Shown here: in pieces, positions 1-9,032 of the stretch
Layout of the letters: the number at the start of each line of letters is the position of its first letter
Position numbering within the stretch: the first letter of the stretch is position 1
From: Roseovarius sp. THAF27
GTDB taxonomy: Bacteria; Pseudomonadota; Alphaproteobacteria; Rhodobacterales; Rhodobacteraceae
Direction of reading: 5' to 3'
Length of the DNA stretch: 64,000 bases
Assembly: GCF_009363655.1 (NCBI RefSeq)
Contig: NZ_CP045393.1
Span: forward strand, 1,178,001-1,242,000
Notes under the pieces: model-generated
The model's input: the letters and a program-made list of their open reading frames with translations, nothing else
What the model was told of the DNA's origin: nothing
The model's database searches: none
Translations under genes and position numbers: made by a program

Positions 1-1664
1 TCGGTGATCTTGGCGAAAAGCACGTCCGGGACGGTGAAGGCGTCGCCGGGTTTCAGGCTTTGCAGCGCCTGATCCACGTCGTCGGGCCAGTGGCAATCAT
101 CGGTCTGCATGGCCTGCAGCATCGCAGCGGAGGCGTCGGGGATGAAGGGCGCGGAGATCACGGCATATAGCCGAATGAGGTTGAGCGCGAGGCGGATCTG
201 CATGGCGGCCTTTTCGGGGTCTTCCTTGAAGGTCGACCACGGGGCGGCGGTTTGCAGGTACTCGTTGCCCGCGACCCAGATGGCGCGCAGTTCAGTGGCG
301 GATTTGCGCACCTCGATGGCTTCCATGTGTTTCTCATACGCGCGGACGCGGGTGGTGAGCGTGTCGATCAGCGCGGCCTCTTCGGGGCCGTAGTTGCCCC
401 CCTCGGGGACGGCTTCGCCGAATTTGGAGCGGCAGAACTTGGTCACGCGCGAGACGAAATTGCCCAGGACGTCGGCGAGATCCTTGTTGACGTTTGCCTG
501 GAAGTTTTCCCAGGTGAACTCGGCATCTGAGCTTTCAGGGGCGTGGCTGAGCAGCCACCAACGCCAGTAATCGGCCGGAAGGATGTCCAGCGCCTGGTCC
601 ATAAAGACGCCGCGCCCGCGCGAGGTGCTGAACTGCCCGCCATCATAGTTGAGGTAGTTGAACGACTTGATGTAGTCGACCAGCTTCCACGGCTCGCCCG
701 ACCCGAGGATCGTGACCGGGAAGCTGAGCGTGTGGAAGGGCACGTTGTCCTTGCCCATGAACTGGGTGTAGCGGACATCCTCGGCGCCCTTGTCGGTGCG
801 CCACCAGCGTTCCCAGTCGTCGCCCTTGCCGGCCTCGACCCATTCGGCGCCGCAGGCGATGTATTCGATGGGCGCGTCGAACCAAACGTAGAAGACTTTG
901 CCTTCCATGCCCGGCCAGGGCGCGTCGCCGCGCTGTACCGGCACGCCCCAGTCGAGATCGCGGGTGATGCCGCGGTCCTGCAGGCCGTCGCCGTCATTAA
1001 GCCATTTCTTGGCGATGGAGGTGGTCAGCACCGGCCAGCCGTCTCGCGTGTCGATCCAGTCTTCCAGCCGGTCCTTCATCTGGCTCTGGCGCAGGTAGAG
1101 GTGCTTCGTCTCGCGCATTTCGAGGTCGGTCGAGCCGGAAATGGTCGAGCGCGGATTGATCAGGTCGACGGGGTCAAGCTGCTTGGTGCAGTTGTCGCAC
1201 TGGTCGCCGCGGGCACTCTCGAAGCCGCAATTGGGGCAGGTGCCCTCGATATAGCGGTCGGGCAGGAAGCGACCGTCGGCGTTGGAATAGACCTGTTTCT
1301 CGGTCACTTCCTCGATCAGGCCGGCGTCATAGAGCTTGCCGGCGAAATGCTGGGTGAGCTTGCGGTTCTGCTCGGACGAGGAGCGGCCGAAATGGTCGAA
1401 CGACAGGCGAAAGCCCTGGCTCAACTTGTCCTGCACCTGCCACATCTCGGCGCAATACTCGGCCACGGGCTTGCCGGCCTTGGCGGCGGCCAGCTCGGCG
1501 GGTGTGCCGTGTTCGTCGGTGGCGCAGAGAAACAGCACCTCGTGGCCCCGGCCGCGCAGATAGCGGGCGTAGAGGTCGGCAGGCAGCTGGCTGCCCACGA
1601 GATTGCCGAGGTGCTTGATCCCGTTGATGTAGGGAATGGCGGAGGTGATGAGGTGGCGGGCCAT
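1..1664 (-). CDS. metG: Methionyl-tRNA synthetase (partial, C-terminus beyond window)
   Basis: Class I aminoacyl-tRNA synthetase that charges tRNA-Met in the cytoplasm. The frame opens at an ATG ending at 1664 and runs off the window edge after 554 codons. It starts [20 protein letters not shown], with the HIGH-type motif as HLGN at residues 18-21. A four-cysteine zinc knuckle (CPNC...CDNC) lies near residue 140. The KMSKS loop is the FSTS variant, here QFSTS beginning at residue 344 and followed by RGRGVF. From family knowledge, this FSTS form occurs in alphaproteobacterial MetG, so it is not a defect. The MFS gene lies 71 bp upstream on the same strand. Identification is very secure; only the C-terminal end is unseen. 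Confidence 0.97.
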   Translation of the reverse strand, partial: MARHLITSAIPYINGIKHLGNLVGSQLPADLYARYLRGRGHEVLFLCATDEHGTPAELAAAKAGKPVAEYCAEMWQVQDKLSQGFRLSFDHFGRSSSEQNRKLTQHFAGKLYDAGLIEEVTEKQVYSNADGRFLPDRYIEGTCPNCGFESARGDQCDNCTKQLDPVDLINPRSTISGSTDLEMRETKHLYLRQSQMKDRLEDWIDTRDGWPVLTTSIAKKWLNDGDGLQDRGITRDLDWGVPVQRGDAPWPGMEGKVFYVWFDAPIEYIACGAEWVEAGKGDDWERWWRTDKGAEDVRYTQFMGKDNVPFHTLSFPVTILGSGEPWKLVDYIKSFNYLNYDGGQFSTSRGRGVFMDQALDILPADYWRWWLLSHAPESSDAEFTWENFQANVNKDLADVLGNFVSRVTKFCRSKFGEAVPEGGNYGPEEAALIDTLTTRVRAYEKHMEAIEVRKSATELRAIWVAGNEYLQTAAPWSTFKEDPEKAAMQIRLALNLIRLYAVISAPFIPDASAAMLQAMQTDDCHWPDDVDQALQSLKPGDAFTVPDVLFAKIT

Positions 1665-1735
1665 TGCGAGACGTCCTTGGGGCTTTGAGCGTCCATGTAA
1701 CGCAATGGCGCGGCCTGTGCCAGAGGCGGTTGGCG

Positions 1736-2974
1736 TCAGGGATCGGTGCGCGTGTCGTCCTCGCGGGCGGTGCGGGTCAGCCGCCCGATCAGGAAGGACG
1801 TGCGCGGCGACCAGACATAGCGGGTGCGGGCGCCGGCGCTGGGCCGGGCCAGCATCCGCACGAAGCTGAAGACGATGAGCACGGCGTGGGCCGTGGCGAT
1901 CATCACGAACATCGCCTGCGGGCCGAAACGTTCGATCAGGGCGGAGGACACGTAGGGCGCGGCGATGGCGCCCAGGGCGAAGAAGAACATCAGCGCGGCG
2001 GAGAGCTCGACCCGTTGTTCGGAGGTGGCGAAGTCGTTGGCGTGGGCGGCGGCGACGGAATAGATCGGAAAGGCGGTGAAGCCGAAGAAGAAGGCGGCGA
2101 TCATGGCGCCGTTGGGCGAGGTGGGTCCGGCCAGCGCGGTGACGATGCAGCACAGGATGGCGGCGAGCGACAGCGCGATCATCACGTGGCGGCGGTCGAA
2201 CTTGTCGGCGAGCCAGCCCGCCGGATACTGGGCCAGCGCCCCGCCGAGGACGAAGGCGGCGAGGAACCAGGCGATCTGGTCGAGCGCGAGGCCTACCTGC
2301 TGGCCATAGAGCGGCCCGACCATGCGGAAGGTGGCGCTGGAGAGCGCCGCGACGATTACGGCGGCGGCGGCGAGCGGCGAGCATTCGACCGCCAGCATGG
2401 GGCGCAGGCGGGGCGCCTTGGGCGTTTCGGGCTGGCGCACGGTGGTCAGCGTCAGCGGCAGGAGCGAGGCGCAGCAGATGATGGCGAGGATGTTGTAGGA
2501 GACGTAGGAGGCCGGTTCCAGAACGGAAATCAGCATTTGCGCCACCAGCGACGCGCCCATGTCGGCCACCCGGTAGATGCCCATGGTGCGGCCGCGCGTC
2601 TCGTTGGTGACCTTGGCTTGCAGCCAGGCCTCGACCACCGTGTAGCAGCCCGCGATGCACAGGCCCGAGGCCACGCGCATCAGCGCCCAGGCCAGAGGGT
2701 CGATGATGATCATGTGCATCAGAAGGCCGATGGCCCCGGCGGCGGTGAAGGCGGCGAAGGCGCGGGAATGGCCGACAGAGCCCATCAGGCGCGGCGCGAA
2801 CCAGCAGCCGATGAAGAAGCCGAAGAAATGCGCCGAGCCGAGAAAGCCGATTTCCTGCGTGGAGAAGTCGAGCGTCAGCCCTGACAGCGCATCGAGCGGT
2901 GCCACGCCGCCGGTGGAGAGCTGCAACAGGATGACCGACAGGAAAAGGGCCGCGAAGGAGATGATCATGCGCAT
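1736..2974 (-). CDS. MFS family permease
   Basis: Predicted inner-membrane major facilitator of 412 residues with about twelve hydrophobic segments. The first helix begins [12 protein letters not shown] and the loop with GRTMGIYR fits the MFS pattern. The open frame extends 45 codons further upstream, but those residues are basic and polar and do not look like a membrane-protein N-terminus, so I start at the ATG ending at 2974. The substrate is not evident. The overall pattern resembles the YcaD/UMF-like group of small-solute exporters, which is a weak inference. It precedes metG on the same strand by 71 bp but has no obvious functional link to it. Confidence 0.85.
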   Translation of the reverse strand: MRMIISFAALFLSVILLQLSTGGVAPLDALSGLTLDFSTQEIGFLGSAHFFGFFIGCWFAPRLMGSVGHSRAFAAFTAAGAIGLLMHMIIIDPLAWALMRVASGLCIAGCYTVVEAWLQAKVTNETRGRTMGIYRVADMGASLVAQMLISVLEPASYVSYNILAIICCASLLPLTLTTVRQPETPKAPRLRPMLAVECSPLAAAAVIVAALSSATFRMVGPLYGQQVGLALDQIAWFLAAFVLGGALAQYPAGWLADKFDRRHVMIALSLAAILCCIVTALAGPTSPNGAMIAAFFFGFTAFPIYSVAAAHANDFATSEQRVELSAALMFFFALGAIAAPYVSSALIERFGPQAMFVMIATAHAVLIVFSFVRMLARPSAGARTRYVWSPRTSFLIGRLTRTAREDDTRTDP

Positions 2975-3189
2975 GGGGCCAACTTGGCATGCGGGCGCGG
3001 CGATGTCCTGCCGCGTTTTCGACAGAAGGGCGTCGTTTTCGGCGTATGTGGGTGCAAAGCCCTGACGCGTGCGCCGCTTTGGCCAAGTGCCTGATTTTGC
3101 CGCGTTCACGGGCCGGCAGGCAGGCGGCTTGTATGCGGTGCGGGAATCCCGGCATATGGCGCAAAGCCTTCAATGCGACAGGAGACGTC

Positions 3190-4449
3190 ATGATCCAAGA
3201 GACCCCCGAACTGATCCACGCCATCCGGGACCGCTTTGCCCATGTGGAGAGCTGCCCGTTCCAGGGCGAGCGGATTTTCTTCGAGAACGCGGGCGGGGCG
3301 CTGACGCTGAAAAAGGTGGTTGAGACATCCGGTTTTTACGCCGCGATCCCGGACAACCCGGGCCGGGCGAACCCGGCGGGGCAGGGCATCCAGGACGTGA
3401 TCGACCGCGCCAAGGCGGATCTGGCGGTGTTCATGAACGCTTCCTCGGGGCAGTTCTTTGCGGGCGAAAGCGGGACGGAGTTGCTGTTTCGGATGATCCG
3501 CACGGCCTGCGTGAACGTGCCCGAGGGGGGCAAGGTGATCGGGTCGTCGATCGAGCATCCGGCGTCGCGCAGCGCGGCGCGGCGCTGGGCCGAGGTGGCG
3601 GGGCTCGAATATGTCGAGGTACCGCATAACGATGCGCTGGGTGTCGTGACCGCCGAGGCCTATGCCGAACGGATGACGCCCGACGTGGCGGTGGCGACCA
3701 TCGTGCATGCCTCGCCGGTGACGGGGATGGGCATGGACGTGGCAGCGATCAGCGCGGCGATCCGCGACGTGGCGCCCGACGCGGTGATCATCGTGGACGG
3801 GATACAGCACGCGGCGCACGGGCAGCTGGACCTCGACAGCTACGGCGTCGATGGCTATGCGATTTCGCCCTACAAGGTGTTTTCGCGGCACGGGTTCGGG
3901 ATCGGCTGGATCTCGGACCGGCTGGCGGTGATGCCGCATGAGCGGCTGATCGGGTCGCCCGAGGACGCCTGGGAACTGGGCACGCGCGATGCGGGGTGCT
4001 ATGCCACCGTGTCGGACGTGGTGGCCTATTTCGACTGGCTGGGCGGCGAGGTGTCGGGCGAGACCGACCGCCGCCGCCGGATCGAGGCGGCGGGGCGGGC
4101 CATACATGCCTACGAGACGCACCTGACGGACGCGATGATCAAGGGCACCGGCAACCTGCCAGGGCTGCGCGACATGGATCACGTCAGCATCCTGGGCGGG
4201 GCCGACAACCCGGCGCGCGAGGGGCTGGTGTCGGTGGTGGTCCCGGGCGTGCCCTCGGCGGAGGTGGTGGAGCGGCTGAACGCGCAGGGCATCCGCACGC
4301 ATATCCGCAAGGACGATCATTACAGCGGTAACGTGCTGAAGCCGCTGGGGCTGAGCGACTGCATCCGCATCTCGATGTGTCACTACAATACCGAGGTCGA
4401 GGTGGCGCGGCTGCTGACCGCGCTGCGCGAGATGGGCGGCGCGGCGTAA
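3190..4449 (+). CDS. Class V aminotransferase-fold PLP enzyme (cysteine desulfurase-like)
   Basis: PLP-dependent enzyme of the aminotransferase class V / NifS fold, 419 residues. The PLP aspartate sits in [12 protein letters not shown] and the Schiff-base lysine in [12 protein letters not shown]. The start is the ATG of MIQETPEL, preceded by GGAG about six bases upstream; the open frame before it covers the intergenic region and is unlikely to be coding. I see no obvious SufS/IscS active-site cysteine loop near the C-terminus, so true desulfurase activity is doubtful. It may act on another amino acid, as do many cysteine-desulfurase-like paralogues. It is convergent with the next gene. Confidence 0.85.
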   Translation: MIQETPELIHAIRDRFAHVESCPFQGERIFFENAGGALTLKKVVETSGFYAAIPDNPGRANPAGQGIQDVIDRAKADLAVFMNASSGQFFAGESGTELLFRMIRTACVNVPEGGKVIGSSIEHPASRSAARRWAEVAGLEYVEVPHNDALGVVTAEAYAERMTPDVAVATIVHASPVTGMGMDVAAISAAIRDVAPDAVIIVDGIQHAAHGQLDLDSYGVDGYAISPYKVFSRHGFGIGWISDRLAVMPHERLIGSPEDAWELGTRDAGCYATVSDVVAYFDWLGGEVSGETDRRRRIEAAGRAIHAYETHLTDAMIKGTGNLPGLRDMDHVSILGGADNPAREGLVSVVVPGVPSAEVVERLNAQGIRTHIRKDDHYSGNVLKPLGLSDCIRISMCHYNTEVEVARLLTALREMGGAA

Positions 4450-4454
4450 GGCGG

Positions 4455-4850
4455 TCAGGTGGCCGACGCGGGCCGACACTTCGGCGCCTCGACGGCGTGG
4501 CGCGCGATGACGCGGCCGGTGAAGCGGTCGGTCTGGACCCGCAGGCAGATCCGGTCGCCGGGCGCGAGCAGCGGGGTCAGGCGGTTCGGGGCAACGAGCG
4601 GGAAATGCCGGCCGGTGTCGGTGGTGGCGGTATAGGCGGGGCGGGTGCCGAGATCGGTCTCGATCTGGGTGATGCTGTCGATGCGGGCAATCATTAAGCC
4701 GACGCTGGCCGGGATGCGGACGAAGAAGATCGCGAGTAGCACAAGCGTACCCGCAAGCAGCAGGGCTGACGCCCAGAAGGCGCGGCGCCCCAGCAGGTCG
4801 CGCCAGAGCGCGGCGGCGAGGCCGGGTGTTTTGCGTGTCCCATCTTTCAC
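4455..4850 (-). CDS. Small single-pass membrane protein in SOS-type operon
   Basis: Unrecognised 131-residue protein. A basic N-terminus is followed by one strong transmembrane helix (about residues 25-46, ASALLLAGTLVLLAIFFV) and an approximately 85-residue domain predicted to be periplasmic, with a late single cysteine. The GTG start directly abuts the TAA stop of the ImuA-like gene, so the two are almost certainly cotranscribed and translationally coupled. It therefore falls under the LexA box upstream of that gene. Function is unknown. By position it could be an SOS-induced envelope or division effector, which is inference only. Confidence 0.75.
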   Translation of the reverse strand: MKDGTRKTPGLAAALWRDLLGRRAFWASALLLAGTLVLLAIFFVRIPASVGLMIARIDSITQIETDLGTRPAYTATTDTGRHFPLVAPNRLTPLLAPGDRICLRVQTDRFTGRVIARHAVEAPKCRPASAT

Positions 4851-5471
4851 TTAGGCAGGATTGCCAGGTTCCTTGCAGGGATCAAGCGCAAAGCGGCCCC
4901 TGGCGCGGGTCACGGCCCATGTCGCCGGGGGCAGGGTGCGGGCGCGGCGGCGCGAGAGGGTCCAGCCCAGCCGCCCGGGCGCATGGGCGGGGGCCATGTG
5001 CCAGCGGCTTTCGACGCCGGGGGCGCCGCCCTCGCCGGGGGTGAGAATGAGGCCCAGCGGCGCGCCGGCACCTTCGGCCGCGCCGGTTTCGGCCGCGAGA
5101 TGCAGGCGGCGGACCTGGGTGAGGTTGGGCAGGTCCGGCAGTTCGGCCACGGCGAGGGGCACGGCGCCGGAGCGCAGCACTTCCTCGAGGCACCAAAGCA
5201 GGTCGATGGGCTGGCGCGGCGACAGGAAGGTGAAGCGTTCGGGGCCCACCAGCGCCACCATGCCGTCGGGGTTGAGCCGGTCGGCGGCCCAGTCGGGCGC
5301 GATCCAGAACACCGGGCCTTGGGTGGCGGCGGCCACGAGCATCGCCGCCATGTGCCGCGCCGGACCGCACAGTTCATGCAGGCGGGCGGGGGTCAGGGCC
5401 ATCTCGCCCAGCACGGTGAGCGCGGGGCGGGTGCGGTGGCTGCTGCGCCGGGTGAGCAGGGTGGTGTCCAT
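4851..5471 (-). CDS. imuA: ImuA-like SOS protein (RecA-fold), orphan
   Basis: 206-residue protein resembling the ImuA family (COG4544), RecA/SulA-fold accessory proteins of the ImuA-ImuB-DnaE2 mutasome. Visible family features are HELCGPARHMAAML, a strand-like GPVFWIAP, the segment FTFLSPRQPIDLLWCLEEVL and a LGLILTPG strand. No Walker A GKT/GKS loop is visible. I chose the ATG ending at 5471 because it lies 17 bp from a perfect LexA box; the frame remains open far upstream only because it is antisense to the aldo/keto reductase. Neither imuB nor dnaE2 follows. Instead a small membrane protein gene abuts the stop codon. Family assignment is moderately confident. Confidence 0.72.
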   Translation of the reverse strand: MDTTLLTRRSSHRTRPALTVLGEMALTPARLHELCGPARHMAAMLVAAATQGPVFWIAPDWAADRLNPDGMVALVGPERFTFLSPRQPIDLLWCLEEVLRSGAVPLAVAELPDLPNLTQVRRLHLAAETGAAEGAGAPLGLILTPGEGGAPGVESRWHMAPAHAPGRLGWTLSRRRARTLPPATWAVTRARGRFALDPCKEPGNPA

Positions 5472-5488
5472 GCCTTTAAATGTAGTTT

Positions 5489-5503
5489 GTTCGTGTTTTG
5501 TTC
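5489..5503. promoter_or_regulatory. LexA (SOS) box, GTTC-N7-GTTC
   Basis: The two GTTC halves are at 5489-5492 and 5500-5503, separated by exactly seven bases. This matches the direct-repeat LexA operator known for alphaproteobacteria (GTTC-N7-GTTC). It lies 17 bp upstream of the ImuA-like start and about 80 bp upstream of the divergent aldo/keto reductase, so its main target is the ImuA-like operon. Confidence 0.85.
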
Positions 5504-5520
5504 TCAATCGCGAAATAGGG

Positions 5521-5548
5521 GTGACGCCCGTGACAGAGCCGCTACATA
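5521..5548 (+). promoter_or_regulatory. Candidate sigma-70 promoter for the aldo/keto reductase
   Basis: A GTGACG -35-like hexamer and TACATA -10-like hexamer are separated by about 16-17 bases. The TSS would fall roughly 30 bp before the reductase start. TACATA-type -10 elements fit Rhodobacterales promoters, but this is a visual call only. Confidence 0.4.
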
Positions 5549-5582
5549 TGGGGCTTTGACGACAGGCAAGACGGAGCGGGAC

Positions 5583-6626
5583 ATGCAGCGCAGGCAATTG
5601 GGACGGACGGGGATCGAGGTGAGTGCGCTTTGCCTCGGGTCGATGACATGGGGCACGCAGAATACCGAGGCCGAGGGCCATGCCCAGATCGACATGGCGC
5701 TGGACCGGGGCGTGGATTTCATCGACACCGCCGAGATGTACCCGGTGAACCCGATCGCCAAGGAGACCATCGGGCGCACCGAGGAGATCATCGGCACGTG
5801 GATCGCGCGGACGGGGCGGCGCGGTGACGTGGTGCTGGCCACGAAACATTCGGGCGCGGGGATGCAGCATGTGAGGGACGGCGCGCCGATCTCGTCCGCG
5901 ACGATCCCGCAGGCCATCGAGGGATCGTTGAAGCGGTTGCAGACTGACGTGATCGACCTTTATCAGTTCCACTGGCCCAACCGGGGCAGCTACATGTTCC
6001 GGCAGAACTGGACCTTCGATCCGTCGGGGCAAGACCCGGCCGCGACGCGGGCGCATATGGAGGATGCGCTGGGGGCGTTGCAGCGCGAGGTGGAGCGGGG
6101 CACGATCCGGGCCTTTGGCCTGTCCAACGAGAGTGCCTGGGGGACGGCGCAGTGGTTGCGGGTGGCCGAAGAGGTGGGCGGGCCGCGGGTGGCCTCGATC
6201 CAGAACGAGTATTCGCTGATGTGTCGGCTGTTCGACACCGATTTGGCGGAGCTGAGCGTGAACGAGGATGTGGGCCTGCTGGCGTTTTCGCCGCTGGCGG
6301 CGGGGTTGCTGACCGGCAAGTACCAGGGCGGCGCGGTGCCCGAGGGCTCGCGCCTGTCTTTGAACGAGACGTTGGGCGGGCGAAAGACCGACAGGGCCTT
6401 TGAGGCGGTGGACGCATACCTGGAGGTGGCGCGGCAGTTCGGGCTCGACCCGGTGCAGATGGCGCTGGCCTGGTGCCTGACGCGGCCCTTCATGGCCTCG
6501 GTCATTTTCGGGGCGACGTCGCTGGAGCAGTTGGACCTGGCGCTGGGCGCGGCGGAGGTGACGTTGTCCGACGAGGTTCTGGAGGCGTTGAACGACACGC
6601 ACAAGGCGCATCCGATGCCGTATTGA
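5583..6626 (+). CDS. tas: Aldo/keto reductase, Tas-like
   Basis: NADP(H)-dependent oxidoreductase of the aldo/keto reductase family, 347 residues, close in length and pattern to E. coli Tas. The catalytic tetrad is visible: Asp and Tyr in DFIDTAEMYPVNP, Lys in VVLATKHSG and His in YQFHWPNRG. The cofactor-binding end carries SVIFGATSLEQLD. The start MQRRQLGRTGIEVSALCLGS is the normal N-terminus; the upstream open frame is antisense to the ImuA-like gene. The physiological substrate is not deducible. The gene is monocistronic, with its own candidate promoter in the intergenic region shared with the SOS operon. Confidence 0.93.
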   Translation: MQRRQLGRTGIEVSALCLGSMTWGTQNTEAEGHAQIDMALDRGVDFIDTAEMYPVNPIAKETIGRTEEIIGTWIARTGRRGDVVLATKHSGAGMQHVRDGAPISSATIPQAIEGSLKRLQTDVIDLYQFHWPNRGSYMFRQNWTFDPSGQDPAATRAHMEDALGALQREVERGTIRAFGLSNESAWGTAQWLRVAEEVGGPRVASIQNEYSLMCRLFDTDLAELSVNEDVGLLAFSPLAAGLLTGKYQGGAVPEGSRLSLNETLGGRKTDRAFEAVDAYLEVARQFGLDPVQMALAWCLTRPFMASVIFGATSLEQLDLALGAAEVTLSDEVLEALNDTHKAHPMPY

Positions 6627-6637
6627 GGCGTGGGAGT

Positions 6638-6708
6638 GGTGGGTTTCACCCACCCTACGCAGCGTGGGAGCGACGGGGTCGGGGTGGTGGGTTTTCACCC
6701 AGCCTACG
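6638..6708. repeat. Two copies of GGTGGGT hairpin repeat (RBS-distal, after tas)
   Basis: Copy 1 has arms GGTGGGT (6638-6644) and ACCCACC (6648-6654) around TTC, followed by CTACG. Copy 2 at about 6686-6708 is the same unit with one arm mismatch and TTTT at the loop, again followed by CTACG. A third copy sits at 23043-23065. These dispersed hairpins may act as terminators for the preceding gene. Confidence 0.7.
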
Positions 6709-6747
6709 CGATATCCGACTGAAACCGCCTTTGTGGCGGGCGTTGCC

Positions 6748-6815
6748 GGGGGCTTTGCCCCCGCGGCGAAACGGTGTTTCGCCGCTCCCCCAGGATATTT
6801 TCGGCCAGAGGAAGG
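6748..6815. repeat. Composite double hairpin plus conserved GGATATTTTCGGCCAGAGGAAG tail
   Basis: It contains GGGGGC-TTT-GCCCCC (6748-6762), then perfect arms GCGGCGAAAC/GTTTCGCCGC around GGT (6763-6785), then a tail ending CCAGAGGAAG. The same tail, also preceded by hairpins, recurs at 36063-36087. It lies between convergent genes, so bidirectional termination is plausible. Confidence 0.65.
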
Positions 6816-6827
6816 GGCGGGGCGGAG

Positions 6828-7691
6828 CTAGTCCGAGGTTTCGGCCCAGCAATGGCGGATGTGGTCCGGCAGGTCGCGGGCGCCGATGGCGGCCTCGCGG
6901 ACCAGGTTGTCGAAATGCAGGGTCAGGGCCTCGACCCGTTCGGTGTCGCGGAAGGCGAGGTAGTTGCGGCCGATATAGATGACGGCCAAGAGCGGGCCGA
7001 AGATCGTCACGGGCGCGGAATAGAGCCGGCGGGCGTCGAAGAGATAGAGGCGCAGGCGCGGGTAGAGCTGTTCGGTGATCTCGAGCAGGTAGTCGACCTG
7101 GCTTTGGCGGATCTGGCGGGGCAGGCCGTGGTAATAGCCTTCGCCGGCGATGAAGCTGTGCATCTCGAAGAGCGGCAGGGCGATCTCGTAATCCGAGCGG
7201 GTGCCGCGCATCCAGTCGAGCCGGTCCTCTGACGCGCCGATGGCCTGTTCGGTGGACCGGCCCAGGTGGGGCGCGTATTCCCATTCCAGCAGATCGCGGG
7301 TCTTGAGCATGTCGGGCAGGCCGGCGGGGACGTGGCGGATCTTGTAGCCCGCAGCCTCGCGGTGCCAAGTGAAGATCTGTTCGTCGACGAGCGCGCGGGG
7401 CGCCTCGGTCAGCGAGAGCGTGTTGGCGAGGATGTCGGCGGCGGTCTCGGGCCGGTCGGTGAGGCCCAGGAGCCAGTCGGCGGAGACGCCGAGCGCCCTC
7501 GCGCATTCGCCCACCACCTGTGCGTTGGGCAGGCGCGCGCCGGTGCCCTTGAGCAGTTGCGAGATGGTCGAACGGTCGACACCGACGGTCCGCGCCAGCG
7601 CGCTTTGCGAGGTGCCGCGCAGGCGCAGCGCCTCGTTCAGGCGGGTGCGGAACAGGGTGGCGCGGTCGCGTTTGTCGGATTTCTGGATCAT
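6828..7691 (-). CDS. XRE-family transcriptional regulator with large C-terminal domain
   Basis: 287-residue DNA-binding protein. The N-terminal helix-turn-helix (about residues 15-75) reads LRGTSQSALARTVGVDRSTI followed by SQLLKG, a classic XRE/Cro fold. The remaining approximately 200 residues (Trp-, Tyr- and Arg-rich) look like a sensor domain that I do not recognise by name. It is divergent from the membrane desaturase gene across an 81-bp region containing a perfect inverted repeat, so it probably regulates itself and the desaturase. Start is the ATG ending at 7691. Confidence 0.85.
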   Translation of the reverse strand: MIQKSDKRDRATLFRTRLNEALRLRGTSQSALARTVGVDRSTISQLLKGTGARLPNAQVVGECARALGVSADWLLGLTDRPETAADILANTLSLTEAPRALVDEQIFTWHREAAGYKIRHVPAGLPDMLKTRDLLEWEYAPHLGRSTEQAIGASEDRLDWMRGTRSDYEIALPLFEMHSFIAGEGYYHGLPRQIRQSQVDYLLEITEQLYPRLRLYLFDARRLYSAPVTIFGPLLAVIYIGRNYLAFRDTERVEALTLHFDNLVREAAIGARDLPDHIRHCWAETSD

Positions 7692-7706
7692 ATGTTGGAT
7701 TTTATC

Positions 7707-7725
7707 AACAAACGGGAGGTTTGTT
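7707..7725. promoter_or_regulatory. Candidate operator between XRE regulator and desaturase
   Basis: Perfect inverted repeat AACAAAC-GGGAG-GTTTGTT. A second, overlapping repeat TGTTG (7693-7697) / CAACA (7706-7710) lies just beside the regulator start codon. Position and symmetry suit autoregulation by the XRE protein. Confidence 0.5.
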
Positions 7726-7796
7726 AATCATTCTCTGACTGCCCCGCTGACAGGATTTGTCGTAACGGTTTTGTGAAGGACGGAATTGGGGACAAG

Positions 7797-8738
7797 ATGA
7801 AAGTGGAACTGGAAGGCGGCGCCGGACCGGTGCCGGGGCCGGAAGCGCGTGCGCTGGCGGACGTGGAATGGCCGACACTGGGACTGTTGGCCGCCTGTTA
7901 CGCGGGTTGGGGCGTGGCGCTTTTCTGGCTGGCAGGGCTTTGGCTGCCGGCAGGCGTGGCGGTGGCGGCGATCGGGATCACGCTGCATTCGTCGCTGGTG
8001 CACGAGATGATCCACGGGCACCCGACCCGAAACGACAGGGTCAACGAGGCGCTTGGGTTTTTCAGCCTCGGGCTGTGCGTGCCCTACCGGCGGTTCATGG
8101 ACCTGCATCTGGCGCATCACCGTGACAGCCTGCTGACCGATCCCTATGACGACCCGGAATCGAACTACCTGGACCCGGAGGTCTGGGGGCGGCTGCCGGG
8201 CTGGTTCCGTGCCGTGCTGCGGTTCAACAACACGCTCTTGGGGCGGATGATCGTGGGTCCGGTGCTGGGACAGGTGGTGTTCATGCGCGGCGACTGGGCC
8301 GCGATCCGGGCCGGGGACCGGGGCGTCGCGCTGGCCTGGGCGTTGCACGGGCTGGGCGTGGCGGCGGTGCTGGGGGTCGTCGCTGTCTCGCCGATGCCGG
8401 TCTGGGCCTACCTGGTCAGTGCCTACGCGGCCTATGCGATCCTGAAGATCCGCACCTTCCTGGAGCACCGGGCGCATGAGCGCGCCAGCGGGCGCACCGT
8501 GGTGGTCGAGGATGGCGGGCCGCTGGCGTTCCTCTTTCTGAACAACAACCTGCACGTGGTGCATCACATGCACCCGCGCGTGGCGTGGTACCGCCTGCCG
8601 GCGATGTGGCGGCAGAACCGCGAGACCTACCTGCGGCGCAATGGCGGGTATTACTACCGCTCTTACGCCGAGATTTTCGCGCGGCACCTGTTGCGGGCGA
8701 AGGACCCGGTGGCGCATCCGCTCTGGCGGAGGAAGTAA
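7797..8738 (+). CDS. Membrane fatty acid desaturase / hydroxylase family protein
   Basis: Di-iron integral membrane oxygenase of the fatty-acid-desaturase superfamily, 313 residues. Three histidine boxes are visible: HEMIHGHP (HxxxH), HLAHHRD (HxxHH) and HVVHHMHP (HxxHH). They are separated by hydrophobic segments, as expected for an inner-membrane enzyme with a cytoplasmic metal site. I start at the ATG preceded by GGGGACAAG; a GTG eight codons upstream is possible. It is divergent from an XRE regulator, which suggests regulated lipid modification. The compact beta-carotene-hydroxylase-like spacing leaves the substrate open (acyl lipid or carotenoid). Confidence 0.85.
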   Translation: MKVELEGGAGPVPGPEARALADVEWPTLGLLAACYAGWGVALFWLAGLWLPAGVAVAAIGITLHSSLVHEMIHGHPTRNDRVNEALGFFSLGLCVPYRRFMDLHLAHHRDSLLTDPYDDPESNYLDPEVWGRLPGWFRAVLRFNNTLLGRMIVGPVLGQVVFMRGDWAAIRAGDRGVALAWALHGLGVAAVLGVVAVSPMPVWAYLVSAYAAYAILKIRTFLEHRAHERASGRTVVVEDGGPLAFLFLNNNLHVVHHMHPRVAWYRLPAMWRQNRETYLRRNGGYYYRSYAEIFARHLLRAKDPVAHPLWRRK

Positions 8739-8763
8739 AAGACCGGCAATAGGGACCCATGAC

Positions 8764-9032
8764 AGGACCAATTGACCTTCATCCCGCATCACCGGTTTCA
8801 GTTCAAAATTCGGACTCTCCAGGCGTTTTCGCGCAGGAAGGGTGGCCCCCTTTCAAGCGGAAACAACGCAGAGAGCATGAATTTTGGCGAAATCGCAGAG
8901 CGACGCGGCGGATTTTGCCTCCCGCGGCGTCGATCTGCGCTTGCGATCAACCAGATCGCGGCGCGCAAATCTCCTGGCGGGCGGCAAAATCCGACACGCG
9001 CCGGTGGTGCGGGATGAAGCTCAATTGGTCCT
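8764..9032. mobile_element. 269-bp MITE-like element with 32-bp terminal inverted repeats
   Basis: The left end 8764-8795 and right end 9001-9032 are inverted copies matching at 30 of 32 positions, with outermost bases AGGACCAATTG and CAATTGGTCCT. Inside are further nested repeats: CAAAATTC/GAATTTTG (8803-8810/8879-8886), CGATCTG/CAGATCG (8931-8937/8952-8958) and a 17-bp pair at 8909-8925/8977-8993 (16 of 17). There is no room for a transposase and no convincing target duplication is visible. It could be a MITE or a large structured regulatory element. Confidence 0.7.

Noticed and set aside
624..640. Broken KMSKS motif in metG
   Set aside because: The FSTS form is a known variant in alphaproteobacterial MetRS, so it is not evidence of inactivation.
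543..1688. Plus-strand frame opposite metG
   Set aside because: The minus-strand frame encodes MetRS with HIGH, zinc and FSTS motifs; the plus frame is its shadow.
8884..9024. N-terminal 47-residue extension of the DMT permease
   Set aside because: It translates the inside of the inverted-repeat element, is basic and polar, and does not fit a DMT N-terminus.
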